A stretch of 64,000 nucleotides of DNA from Tyto alba (lineage: Eukaryota > Chordata > Aves > Strigiformes > Tytonidae): NCBI RefSeq assembly GCF_018691265.1, contig NW_024881324.1, positions 7,009,730 through 7,073,729 of the forward strand. Reading direction: 5' to 3'. The stretch's first letter is position 1. Each line of letters begins with the position of its first letter. Shown here piece after piece: positions 22,908 to 34,117 of the stretch. The notes beneath the pieces are model-generated. The model did no database searches, had not been told where the DNA came from, and saw nothing but the letters and a program-made list of their open reading frames with translations. The position numbers were made by a program, and so were the translations under genes.

Positions 22908-23980
22908 TGTCGTGGTTTGAGCCTAGTCGGCAGCCAAACACCATGCAGCCACTCTCTCTCCCTTCTCTTCTGGCAATGAGAAGGGACAGATGAGCCAGAC
23001 TTGGTGTTTGAGATAGGACCAGGAGGGGAAAATCACCCATTATGGTCACGATCAAAAGGCAGACTCATTAGCGGAAGAAAAAGAACATGCATTTATTACA
23101 GACACTAACAACATTTAACAGCGTAGGATGGTGAGAAGCATTGCCACATCTTGAGAACACCTTTCCCCCCATCCCTCCCTTCTTCCCGGGCTCAGCTCTG
23201 CTCCCAATATCTCTACCTCCTCCCCCAGCGGCGCAGGGGCAGGGAATGGGGGGTGCAGGCAGTGCTGCCACTTCTGTCATCTTCAGTGGGGGAGCTTCTG
23301 GAACTTGTTCCCCCTGCTCCATCGTGGTCCCCCTCTCACAGCAGACAGTCCTCCACAAACTTTCTCCGACGTGAGTTCCTCCCACGGGCCGCAGCGTTCC
23401 CCACACTGCTCTGTCATGGGTCACCAACTTCCTCCGACTGGATTCCTTCCCACGGCTGCAGCCCTTCCCGAGCTGCTCCGGTGTGGGACTCCCCCGCATG
23501 CTGCAATCCTCCCAGCGCTGAATTACAGCAGCGGGGGCTACCTTTTCCCATGAGACCCCGGCCTTCTTCGGGCACAGCACCTTGATAAACCAGGCAAAAA
23601 ACCACAGGCCACAAATCAATGTCTGCCCCACCGTAGATCTCCATGGGTGGCAGGGGGGGCCGCCCTGCCGTCTCACCACAGGATACAGGGGGGTCTCTGC
23701 TCCGGCACACCTCCCCCCTCCTTTCTTCCTCCGTTCCTCCACTGACCTTGGTGTTCACGCAGCTGCCAGCAACTTCCTCCTCACCAGTCCCACTGCCAGT
23801 CACCATGTCCCTTCTTAAATACGTTATCGCAGAGGCGCAGCTGATGGGCTCAGTTTTGGTGCAGAGGTGGAGCTGACTTGGAGCTGGGGGAGCTTCGAGA
23901 AGCTTCTCACAGGGGGTCCGCCCCTATAGCCCCCTCCCCTGCTACCAAAAAAACCCCACCACTCACTCAAACCCAGGACA
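22908..23980 (-). mobile_element. Solo LTR of a second ERV family
   Basis: A 1,073-bp LTR with TG...CA ends: plus-strand edges TGTCGTGGTTTGAGCC and AAACCCAGGACA. Flanking bases GTTAC (22903-22907) and GTTGC (23981-23985) fit a 5-bp target duplication with one later change. On the minus strand it has a TATTTAAG box at 23814-23821 and an AATAAA signal at 23092-23097, giving an unusually long span of about 720 bp between them. No second LTR or interior is nearby, so it is a solo LTR left by recombination. The middle is GC-rich with repeated pieces of the form CCCACGGSYGCAG, loosely like the 49-bp array of the previous element. Confidence 0.8.
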
Positions 23981-23985
23981 GTTGC

Positions 23986-26900
23986 TTAGATATGTCCTGA
24001 TCAATAGTCATGTTCTCAGAAATTTTGATTTCAGAGTGGAGATATTCAAGAAAGATGAAATACTTTTTGTCTGTAGGATGCTGTATCATACAAATTCCAC
24101 TTTTCTTCTTCAGCCAAACCAATTGCCAGTACAGTCTTTCTCTGCAATAAAATTAAAACATAAAGCTGCGTTCTTACTCTTATATTAACTCCATGCACAA
24201 ACTCTCTGATCATCATCTGCTAACATACGGAGACTGAGTCTAACATTGAGACTGGGCCAAACCAGCTGTTTCACTGGGTGGGGAAAATAAGCGGTGGGGG
24301 TGGACTGACTCCTTTCAGCTCTGCTCTTTCCAAGGGAAGGCACGGGGTTCCAGCCTTGTGATTCTATGCTTGCATGCACCTCTTGGGTGCTGTGTCTTAG
24401 GGTGACCAGGGTGCTTTTATTTCTCAAGCTCTATGTTACAACATCTGCTTGGTACTTTCTTGTTTTTTTTGTTCAAGAACTACAAAGAAAAGATCCCCCA
24501 GTAGTCTAATAGCAGTGAGACTGCAAACAGTTTTGAATAATTCCACAAAGTATACAAGATATAAATATTATGTTTATTCTAAAGAAGAAATATGAAATAC
24601 AGTCACCAGACAAAATGTTTATTTTCTGTCTGTTCATATGTGTTTCTTCATTCTCTTGTGACCTCAGTGTGGTAATACCTAAATAGTTTGTTCTACAGCA
24701 TAAGACATGCTGCATGAAGAGACAGAAACAGGAACATTCACACCATACCAGGATCTTGACTGGTTGATTATCTCTTGCTACTTATGATTAAGCAATAAAG
24801 AGAGAGGTACAGGGTATTTCCTGGGGATTAATAACTGATAGGGAGGAGTTAATGGCCTGAGGTGCAGCTGAGGGCCATTAACCCCAGCTGGTCATCAATC
24901 CTCATTAAAAACCCCTGCAACTGAGTTCACCAAACACAGTGAAGGGCAAACCGATGTTTTAAGCACCTTTGTGATTCCCCTCTCTGTTGTCTATTTAAAT
25001 TAGTTCTATTTTAATTTCCATTGCTTCCTAGAATAGATTCTGCTTTTCTTACTGTAGCAGAAGTTCCATTCAGTCCAGAGGTTATCTGATCAGTAGTTGT
25101 GCAAAAACTGCTGTGTTCAGACCTTTATGCGCAAATGGGAGTCCTCAGTATTACAGCACCAAAATAACAGGTATTTTAGGTACTTCAGCATTTATTGCAT
25201 AAAAGGAAGGTAATTAACAAATTTTATAAAATATTTGTTTGCAAAACCTGAATTTTATTTTTAATATTATAGCACAACCCTTTCTCTTGCAAGAAAGAAA
25301 ATTTTTAAGGGAAAGGCCCCTGGTTCTTCCAGTTTTTTAAGCTATTAAACTTTCTTCTCTTGTATTTCTAAAAATTACTCTTTTATGTTTGGTGGTATTT
25401 GATACATAAAAACTTCTTAATTCTTCAATTCATATACCTAGACTTAAAAAGCCAATTATTGCAAATATGTTGCATATTAACTGATAATCATTGGAATATG
25501 CATCTCTCATAACTAATTTGGGGTTTATTTAGGTTTTGAAATGTGTATTGTTTTGTGTTATGCTAGATTATTTTATAAAGTTAGTCTTGCGAGGGGGATG
25601 CTATAATTGTCAGCATGGTATTTAGCATATAGTAATTTTTTAGATATTCCATTACTCCTGGTTACTCTGAATTCAGATCATGGTAGTAAAAGATGAAACT
25701 ATGACAATATTTCTGAAAATATTTTTGGAAATTGATAATGTCCCCAAATCTCTTTTCGAGGCCCTAGCCCTGCTCCTGGTGGTAGCAATATAACGCCTTG
25801 GTAATGTCAGAGACCTCAGTTGTCTGAACTCAAGGATAGCTGATTGTCTGTTTTCATTGCAAATGTCTATCTGAAAGTCAGCAGAAAAGTCTCTGAAGCC
25901 CTTACAACTTTGTAGAGATGCTATCAAATGTGATTGGCAGAGTTCTGGATCCAGGAGGTAGATAATAGAATGAAAGGGTGTAATCTGTCAGCAACAGAAT
26001 GAGATCAGTGAAGATTTTTTTCTTTGATTCTAGTGAGAGCTGAATTAAGTGTTTAGACCTTCATTTAAAAATGTATGGTTTTGCCTTATACCTGCTGATG
26101 AACTCTGGACCCTGTGCATGGACTAATAAAATCAGAAACCCTCATTTTCTGGAGGTTTTCTGGTATTCTATAAATACCTGAGCGAGGAGTGGCCTGAATG
26201 TTTGAAACAGGGAGAGCACAGAGCAGTGTCACTTAAGAAATAGTGTTTGTGTTAAACCCTTTCCTGATGCTGTAGGAAACAAAAAGAGCCTCCTTTGCAG
26301 AGGAGAGTGAGTATCTGGTGAAGAATGCTGCTGTGATCCACCACCTTGAAAAGGTGATCCGAGTCGGCCATGTGGAAGGGGGACAGTGCCATTTCCACGC
26401 ATCATGAGGATGTTGGTGTGCAAGGAACTTGGATATGCAAGTAGTGGGAACCGTACAGGAGAGGCTTAAATCAAAGAAGCAGTTCTTTGAATGTGGTTAT
26501 AAAAGGTATATCTCAATACAGCCTTGTCCTTTGTTCAGAAGACTCAAGGCAAGTAAATATGGTGACTGTAGAAAGTCTATTTCCCCTGCGTGGTTTAAAG
26601 ACATACCTTCACATGTTGCAGAACTTCACTGTAACTATTCTTGTGACTGAAGGTAGGCATTCACAGGCTTATGTGCAGAATCATCCCACTGAAATAGATG
26701 GAGACGGATAGAGACTCATGTCCTGTGGAAAGGTTGAAAATGTTAGCTGGGCGCTTGTATGTTGTACTGTAACAGCTGAAGAGAAAGTCTGCTATATTAA
26801 CTCTCTGGGACTTGAGGAGGACTCTTAACCAGGCAAAGAGTATTTTGAAAGGAATTTCAGAAGAAAATAAAATATTTTGTAAAAGTAGTTTAGAGAGCAG

Positions 26901-29900
26901 CTCTCTTCTTGTACAGTCAAAAGTAGTTCACTGTCTACATTTTTCTTAAGGGAGGCTTCTGAATGTTATTTTACTACATGGCATAACTTAGACCTCCTTA
27001 CTAATCTTTGACGTTGCATGTTAGGTACCTTTGCCAGAAGGAATGCCAGTGCCCTCTGCTATACTTTGTTCCTATGGGTCTAAGTCTTTTGGTGGCTTGT
27101 ATTTTCAATTCCAGGTATCAGCAGTAGAGTCCTATTTATAGGCCCTTCCAGTTACTGAAACCATCAAACTTGTTCTAAACATACATTTTGAGACTGGCTC
27201 ATGCTGTAGCTCTTTTTGCACAAACTTATGCATTGTGTAAGACAAAATATCTGCATTTCTATAACTTCCACACACCTTATAAAATCTGCTACTCTCTGTG
27301 TTTCAGATGCTGTTAAATACCCTTCTGTTTGTTTCTGTTTTAAGGGGTGATTAATAAAGTTTCAAAAATACAAGTCTTAGGGCATGCATTGATGGTCCAG
27401 CCTTTTATGCACATTTTATATAAAGAGCATGTGTGCTTCTTCTCTAGATGTTATAGAGAAGACACTATCTGTTGAAGGGAGCAAAGTGTGGCACTTTATT
27501 GCACTGGAAGTCTGGATTGCTCAATTGTGGCTTTTCTTCCTGGAAATCTGTAGTGGAGAATCAGGCGCAGTGCAGTAGAAGCCACATATGAATGTGGTAA
27601 GTGAAGACCTGTGTTTGTGCATAGGGAATAGCTGAGGAGCATGGAAAACAGTAGTGTCTTTTTGAGCATGATTACTGAGTGAGGATATACCAGTTAACTA
27701 AAATCGCTCTGAGAACCCAGCTGACAGATGTCAGTGTGGGTTAAGGTAAATAATACAAATAGGAGATTGGAGGTTTTAAGGAGAAAGAAAGCAAGGAGAT
27801 GTCAGAGTTGTCCAATCATATTGATCAACAAAGAATTAAATACTTAGGTTTTTTTTTCCTTTAACTACTTTGGGATCCCTGTGCAAGTTCGCAAGTCACA
27901 TGAAAGATTCCAGCTCATGCCTCTGTAGACTTTGTTTCACTTATAATTTATTGGTCCATATTCTAGAAAACTTATTTTCTTTGTTTTGATGTTACTAGTC
28001 TATAGCCTTCAGCCTTTTTCATATCCTTCAAAAAGGCCTTCACCTTAATTCATGTCTCAGCAATTTATTTATGACCCTACAGTGTCAAGTGTTTGTTTTC
28101 TTTGGTGTTTTTTTTTTTTTCCTTTTGCTGAGTGTCAGTGACTATGCTGTAAAGTCATCTTTTTAAGGCTAAGACATCTTAATGTTCTGTGTTGCTGTTC
28201 ACTTTTTACAATGGCTAGCCTCCAAGTCATATTCCTGACCCCCCCACCCCATTCCTCCTAAATCTCTGGCTTGAAGGAAAGGGCTTTTTTTTTTTTTAAC
28301 TTTGCTTATGGCCTAACAGTTTCTGTGTTTTTCTGATCAACTGACCTATGCTCATTTTAAGTGTGAAGTTTCAGTGGTTTTTATATTCATCCTGTTTCAG
28401 ACTGGTCATGGGTTTGCTGCAAAGCCTTCTTTAAAAGCAGAAATATTTATTCTTTCTTCACCTTGGTCCCCTAGTATGAAACGGATGTTCTGAGTTGGCT
28501 TATGGCTTATCAGAAGCTTATGGCTACTTCTGTCTTGTTGATCTCTTCCTTTATAGTAATTGTAAGTATGTGTTTTTCTACCTTTGTGTCTTCATGCTGA
28601 GTCATTCTTGCCCTTCATATTCTGATTATAAAATGGTGGCATAATGATGGATTTCTACTGTGTAATTATACATTTTATTTTTATTTTTCAACTATAGCTT
28701 TCAACTAGGGAAAAGTTAAAGAATTTTGCTAAGATAGTGGTACTCTTGTGTTCTCTTGGCACTGCTATGCAGAAACTTTGACTTTGGTGGAAATATTCTA
28801 GATTTATGCTTATAGTAATAAGAAGAGAAACACAACCAATGTCTTTCTCTGGATAAATGTTTCAACATGATATTTCAGTGGCCTAGACAATATCACTGCT
28901 TGTAGTAGTATAAACATTTCCAGTTTCTTGGAGTACACGTGGTTCTACTATACTTCCTTTTGTACTTGTGAAGCTAATTTTTTACTTCTATCAAGTCAAA
29001 GGGTTCTTCAGAGGTTAAAATGCTTTCCCCTACTTCCAGCTTCCACAGTAGTGTGCTCATTGGTAATCTTAGCAAGAATATGATTCACTCTCAGTTACCT
29101 TAATGGGTGACATAAATTAGATTTATTATAATCTCCAAATATCATTTGAATGTTGTTCTTGGTGTTCCTTGAATAAACACTTGTGGTGTTAAGTTCAGAA
29201 TTTTCTACCTCTTAGTTCTGCTTTCAAACTGAGGAGTGTGAAAGCCTTGCATCATCAGTCTTGTGGCACTCTGCTTGTTAGGATTCCAGATTTTGTTGCT
29301 GTGCAGCAAACCTGCTAAGCAGACTTCTTTAGGGATGGCAAACCTTTGCAGAGCTATTGGATGGGATAGCTCTACTGGAATTTCCACACTTTCTGTTCCC
29401 ATTCCAGGAACCAAATGTGATTGGTTCTGACATAGGCTTGGCCTTGTCTGTATCGAAGGGAGCTTGAAGGTCTAGGGGTCTCAGAAGCAGGATCTGGGGA
29501 ATGGTAAAGCTGGGAAGTGTTCCCAAGGTCAGTGATTTTGGGACAGTACATCTAATGGGGCTGATTGAAAGCTGTAGATGTTGGGAGCCTACGTAGCTGA
29601 TGATGAAAACTGAGAATAATATTTAATATAATAGCAGATATTTAAGGAGGAGAAGGAAAATTAACAAGGCTTAATTTCATGGAGACTCTGCAGAATGCAG
29701 GAAACCTTCACTGGCAATATGACTGAATTTTTCTTTCCATTACTAGTTTGCATAGAGGTTAATACTTCCAGATTTTAGTCTCGTTCGTGCTGAAGTCTGG
29801 TATTTCCTGTGAGTGAGAAACCCTGCTTCTTAGTTACTCTAGATGCAACCCAATGTCTGAATGTGTTGCACATGAGATTTTTTCCCCCAAGTTTCTGTAG

Positions 29901-32224
29901 GGATGCAGACTTTGTAGAAGTTCTTTCTTGTTACTTTTGCGGAACTTTAGATATAATTTTACTATGTCTTTGACATGTAAACAGAGAATACACTTGATGT
30001 GTATTGTAGAAAACTTCTGTAGGTACCTATGGGATAAGGTTGTTGTGATGCATTTTAAATGATTACAGATGTTGGAGGTGAGGACATCCCCTGCTGAGAG
30101 AAATGGAGAAATTTCTTGGTAGTATTCAGTGGTAGATGTAAGAAAATACATCTTTTTTTTTTTTTTTTTTAATTGAACTTACAGAAGAGAGCCAAGATTG
30201 CTTTATGTATTGCAGCACGTGGCTTCAAAAAGGAAAAGAAATAGCCTAATTCCTTGGCTGTTTCTGGAGGGCTAAGGGAGTAAATGACCTGTCGCTTTAG
30301 CTAAGTAGAAGGATTGCAGTTTGTTAGTGATGGTAGCCAGTAAAAAAAAGAAAAGCACAGAACTTTTCTGGTTTTGGTGAATACATTGTAGTATGCAAAT
30401 AGTCTGACATTTGTCTGTACCTTAAAAACATAGTTGAGCCCCATAATGTTTCATATAGAATTAGAGGCTTTATTCTAACCTACACCAGCATAAATTGGGA
30501 GTTTGCACAAAGGCAGGGGAGTTACTGTCATATGAAACTAGCATGAGATCAAAATAGGCTCCAAAATATTGTAAATATACATTAGTGTCTTCTAATATTG
30601 TTAATTATAATTCCAGTCACTGGTTATAAACCTCATGAAATGAATCACCTCGTTTATAATGTATACCATGGGACAACATCTAATTTGGTGACAAGCATGG
30701 AGTCTAGCAAAGATTCAATAGAAATACCTGCTTAAATGACTATGTTGTCGTCTAATTACATATATTTTTCTATAGCTCTGTTATTTAATATACCTGTGAT
30801 TATTATTAAATTGAATTTCATACCTTCAAAATATTCGGGTAAATAAATGCCCTTTTCTGTGAGATGCAAGGTTAGTGTTTATTTTAAATTGTGACTGGCT
30901 TTGTGAGAAAGATAAGAAAATCAACATATGCTGTTATCACTCCTCACTTTTGAAACAACAAGGTGAGGGCTATCCTTGGAAAGTAATTGATATTCCTGTA
31001 GAGGTTGAAACTGATATACAGATAAGCAGAACGCTTCTAGTCTGTGCTCTAGCTGCAAAAAGCCATGTCAATGATTGTCTTTTATGGCCTCCCATTTCAA
31101 ACCAAATCTTTGACCTTTTGGACCATTTTGGACCATCAGATGCCTTGGACCTATGTAATTTTTAGCCATGTAAGTAGAATATAAAACTATTAAAGTGATG
31201 CTATCTAAGTTAACATTGTCCACTAGATGATTGTAAGAATAGGTGTATAAACAAGGGCGCAACTGCATGTAATTATTTTGCACTAAAAATTTCATCTATA
31301 CGTTAGATAACATGCAGCCAAGAAGTACACTAATATTGCATTGCTTATCTAGCTGAGCTTTTTAACAGTTGCACAGTCTGATGGAGGAACTTGTAATGAA
31401 ATCTGATCTTCACAGATCATTATGGCTAGTCAGGAAGCATAAGGATACTTCAATATCATTGAGAGGCAATATAGTGGTTATCATTGTCTGAAGTAAAGGC
31501 CATAATGGTATAGTTAAGTTAAAAGTTTCATTTCTAGACTTCTAGAAATTAGTTCTGGTCTATAACATGAGCAGATCTGGTATAAAATTCTAACATCTGT
31601 GGTCTGGTACAAAATGGCATATTTTTAATAATTTGTTTCTATGCAGTTTTCGTCATGGTTAATTGTGGTAGTGGCAATGTGAGCTATCCCCTGCTGTTCT
31701 GGCTGCATCTTCAGTACTAAATGTGACCATGATGGACTGAGCTGTGGGATCCATTCCCTGTTTCCATCAGCAAAGTATTTGCTCTGTTCCAGTCTGTTTT
31801 ACTCATGGAAATTCAGTACAGACAAAATGATTACACTGGTGTTACTCAGTACATATTTTGAAGATAATATGGCTGTTGAGGTGTAACAAAACACTTGTTA
31901 ATGACTTGTTCCAAGATGAGGTGAATTCTTTTCCTAACCGGGAGTACAAAGCTTGGGACTTGAACAGTGATTGCTAAAACTTGTTCAGGTGGGGGAACCT
32001 TGTACTACTGTTCTTGCAGGGACCTCTCATTGGGTGAGACTTGTGCATGATCTTGGCAACTGCAAATGTTTTGTCTTCTAATTGAGTAAATACTTCTATC
32101 CTTTGAGCTCCTTATACACGTATATCAAGTGGTGTTTTGTTTTGTTTATTTGTTTGTTTCATTTTGTTTTTAATGAAAAGTGTATTAAGGGAACTCATTC
32201 TTTTATTTAATTGGTTGTTTATCT
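23986..32224. other. Long non-coding stretch, no gene seen
   Basis: Mostly AT-rich unique DNA. I noted a hairpin at 24848-24882 in a short stretch (about 24720-24990) that could be a worn LTR edge, an eighteen-T tract at 30153-30170, and nothing that reads as an exon. Open frames are all under about 110 codons without recognisable domains. Confidence 0.5.
24848..24882. other. Perfect 10-bp inverted repeat
   Basis: GTTAATGGCC (24848-24857) and GGCCATTAAC (24873-24882) are exact reverse complements around a 15-nt loop. An ATTAAAAACCCC run follows about 15-25 bp later. It may be part of an old LTR promoter region or an isolated hairpin. Confidence 0.6.
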
Positions 32225-32439
32225 TCTGCACTCTTCTGGAATGCTCTCCCAAAGCCCTGAAATTCTGCACCCGTGGCAGGCTTATGCTGCAGTGGCAGAA
32301 CCAGGTACAGTGCCCTGGAAATGGGGAAGGAAGGTGACCTCCCTTCAGCAGAGATGTCAGAGACAGCTGAGCTTCAAATACATTTCTGCCCAAAGGGAAA
32401 GTGGAGGGTAATAGCTCTTGGAGAATCTCTCGTGTGTGG

Positions 32440-32905
32440 GGTGGAGGCAGCCATCTACCATACTGACCTGAAGACTCAGGGGGTTTGCTGCTTAGCAGGT
32501 GCTTAGACCTGAGATGTTGTGGAGCGTCTGCTGAGGCTTGTCTGTCTTTTGGACTGCCACCTCCTGCTGCTCACCCATCTGAGCACCAGTGGTACTGCCA
32601 GGGAGACGCTGAGTGTACCAAGAGTGGCCACCAGGCTCTGGGGCAAGGGTGGAGTGTGTGGGGCTGCCTGTGTTCTTGCCTGTGAAGGCAAAAGGCTCAG
32701 AGAGGAGTTGATGGATCCTGTGAGTCAACATCTGGCTGTGCAGATGGGGTCTTTGAGAGGGATTTGGCTTTTTCAGTCATGGAAACCTCTGAACATTGGA
32801 GACTGCTGGGAAAAGATGAGATCCACCCAAGTGGGCCAAGAGCATCTCTACCAACAGGCTGGAAAACCTGGTGAAGAGAGCTGGAAAGCGTGGACAGGGT
32901 TGAGA
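32440..32905 (+). pseudogene. CR1 ORF1 (esterase-like) remnant
   Basis: Nucleotide blocks such as TGTGGAGCGTCTGCTGAGGC, GACTGCCACCTCCTGCTGCT, ACTGCCAGGGAGACGCTGAG and GCTGGAAAACCTGGTGAAGA follow the order of CR1 ORF1, whose product is an SGNH-type esterase-like RNA-binding protein in avian CR1. A 131-codon frame (32519-32914) survives but is broken relative to the family and lacks an intact protein. The end of this region runs directly into ORF2 sequence. Confidence 0.75.
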
Positions 32906-33039
32906 AGCAGATGATTCAGGGTGACAGTTATAAGAGTGATCTCAGAAGTGGTTGTGCAGGGTGAACAAAGGAACTAGAACTCTCTGTGTGGTCATACAGC
33001 TACAACACTCTTGGAAAAACTTCAGTATGATGGGACAGC

Positions 33040-33334
33040 TTGCATGATGAGTTCTGCAATGAATGGATACAGGTTCTTCAGAAAAGATGGGAAGACAAGG
33101 ATTGAGGGAGTTTCCCTTTAAGTGAAGGAACAATTTCAATATATGAAAGTCTTTGTGGGACAGAGGACAGGCAAGTTGAGAGACTGTGGTCATAAGGAGA
33201 TAGTCCAGATAGGGCACATAATGCTAAGAGTTTGTCACAGGTCATCATCTGATGATGAGGAAGCATCTAAAGTCTTTAGAAAACTTGAAGTCTCTGGCTC
33301 ACAGGCTGACCCTCTCTGAAATCTGCTGGAAAAG
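33040..33334 (+). pseudogene. CR1 ORF2 endonuclease-domain remnant
   Basis: The decayed frame at 33122-33319 contains VCHRSSSDDEEASKVFRKLE, matching the part of the CR1 apurinic-type endonuclease where a VCYRPP-like motif is followed by an acidic DEEAD-type stretch. The next expected part, the GDFN-type catalytic motif, is lost because an LTR scrap and a deletion follow. It is not functional. Confidence 0.75.
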
Positions 33335-33390
33335 TGTCATGGTTTAACCCTGCCTGGCAACTAAGCACCACACAGCTGCTTGCTCACTTA
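33335..33390 (-). repeat. ERVL-type LTR scrap inside the CR1
   Basis: TGTCATGGTTTAACCCTGCC begins a ~55-bp match to the edge of the LTRs at 19192 and 21174, through GCTTGCTCAC. It may continue with TTAATAGG, which would mean the middle of the LTR was deleted. It interrupts the CR1 between endonuclease and linker, so it is younger than the CR1. It has the same orientation as the other two LTR insertions in the window. Confidence 0.8.
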
Positions 33391-33599
33391 ATAGGAAAAG
33401 GCTGAACAAGGAAATTGTGGGCTTGTTGCTGAGTGGTATGGGTGAATTAGTAGCAAGGGACACAGGTAAGCCTGAGGTTCTTGTGCTTCCTGTCCCTCAG
33501 TCCTTGCTAATGAGGGCTCACAGGCCTTTGTGCTGAATAAAAAGGTTCAAGAAGAACAAGGAGTACTGTCAGGGATTACTTGAGAGAACCTAACCCATG

Positions 33600-33900
33600 C
33601 AAGTCAATAGGACAAAACAGGCTGCACCCAGGGCTGCTGAGAGCTGGTTCGTGTCCATGCAAGGCTGCCTTCTGTCATCTTTGAATGGTTGTGGTGACTG
33701 GGGAAGAGCCCCAAATGTTGGAGAGTGGCAAATGTTGTACCAGTCTTCAGAAAATATTAAAAATGCAACACAGGAAACTGCAGGGTCATCAGCCTCTCTT
33801 TGCTTTGTGGGAAAAGCATGGAGGGAGTCCTCTTGGAGCGCATCTCTGCACGGATGTAGGAGGAGGTGATTGGGAGCCATCCGCATGGACTGGCTCTGAG
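33600..33900 (+). pseudogene. CR1 ORF2 linker and reverse transcriptase start remnant
   Basis: CR1-like blocks in order: AGGCTGCACCCAGGGCTGCT, TCATCTTTGAATGGTTGTGG, CAGTCTTCAGAAAATATTAA, GTCATCAGCCTCTCTTTGCT, GGAGTCCTCTTGGAGCGCAT and AGGAGGAGGTGATTGGGAGC, ending near the CATGGACT that corresponds to the start of the QHGF-type segment. The catalytic reverse transcriptase motifs beyond this point are absent; the sequence jumps within about 45 bp to the 3' end. Confidence 0.8.
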
Positions 33901-33944
33901 GAACATGTATTTTGGTGTGAGAACAGTCAGGAGGTAGAGTAGGT

Positions 33945-34117
33945 TGATTGGAAAGGATGTGGAGCCTTCATCCCTGGAGGTTTTCAAGACTTCACTGGAT
34001 AAAGGTCTGAGTAATTTGGTCTGATTCTAGCTGATCTTTTGAGCAGGTGGTTGGACTAGAAACTTCTTGAGGTCTATTTCCACCTGAATGAGTCTGTGAA
34101 TCAATGATTCTATAATG
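33945..34117 (+). mobile_element. CR1: CR1 3' end
   Basis: Blocks CATCCCTGGAGGTTTTCAAG, AGCAGGTGGTTGGACTAGAA, CTTGAGGTCTATTTCCACCT and a final ATGATTCTATAATG match the CR1 3' UTR and its short repeat end. Confidence 0.9.

Larger units (their letters stand above)
32225..34117 (+). mobile_element. CR1: CR1 LINE, internally deleted but with ORF1, ORF2 parts and 3' end
   Basis: Several CR1 landmarks appear in the correct order on one strand: ORF1 esterase-like region (32440-32905), endonuclease region (33040-33334), ORF2 linker and reverse transcriptase start (33390-33900), and the 3' end (33945-34117) finishing in AATGATTCTATAATG. Most avian CR1 copies keep only the 3' end, so a copy reaching into ORF1 is uncommon. 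The total is only about 1.9 kb compared with a full length of roughly 4.5 kb, because the second half of the endonuclease and nearly all of the reverse transcriptase are missing. Many frameshifts and stops show it is old and inactive. Confidence 0.85.

Noticed and set aside
23414..23806. 130-codon ATG frame in the solo LTR on the minus strand
   Set aside because: Its ATG lies only about ten bases past the TATTTAAG box, before the expected transcription start, so it would not be in the LTR transcript.
26160..26420. TATA-like CTATAAATAC with downstream donor-like GTGAGT
   Set aside because: No GC boxes, no open frame of note and no acceptor partner; likely chance in AT-rich DNA.
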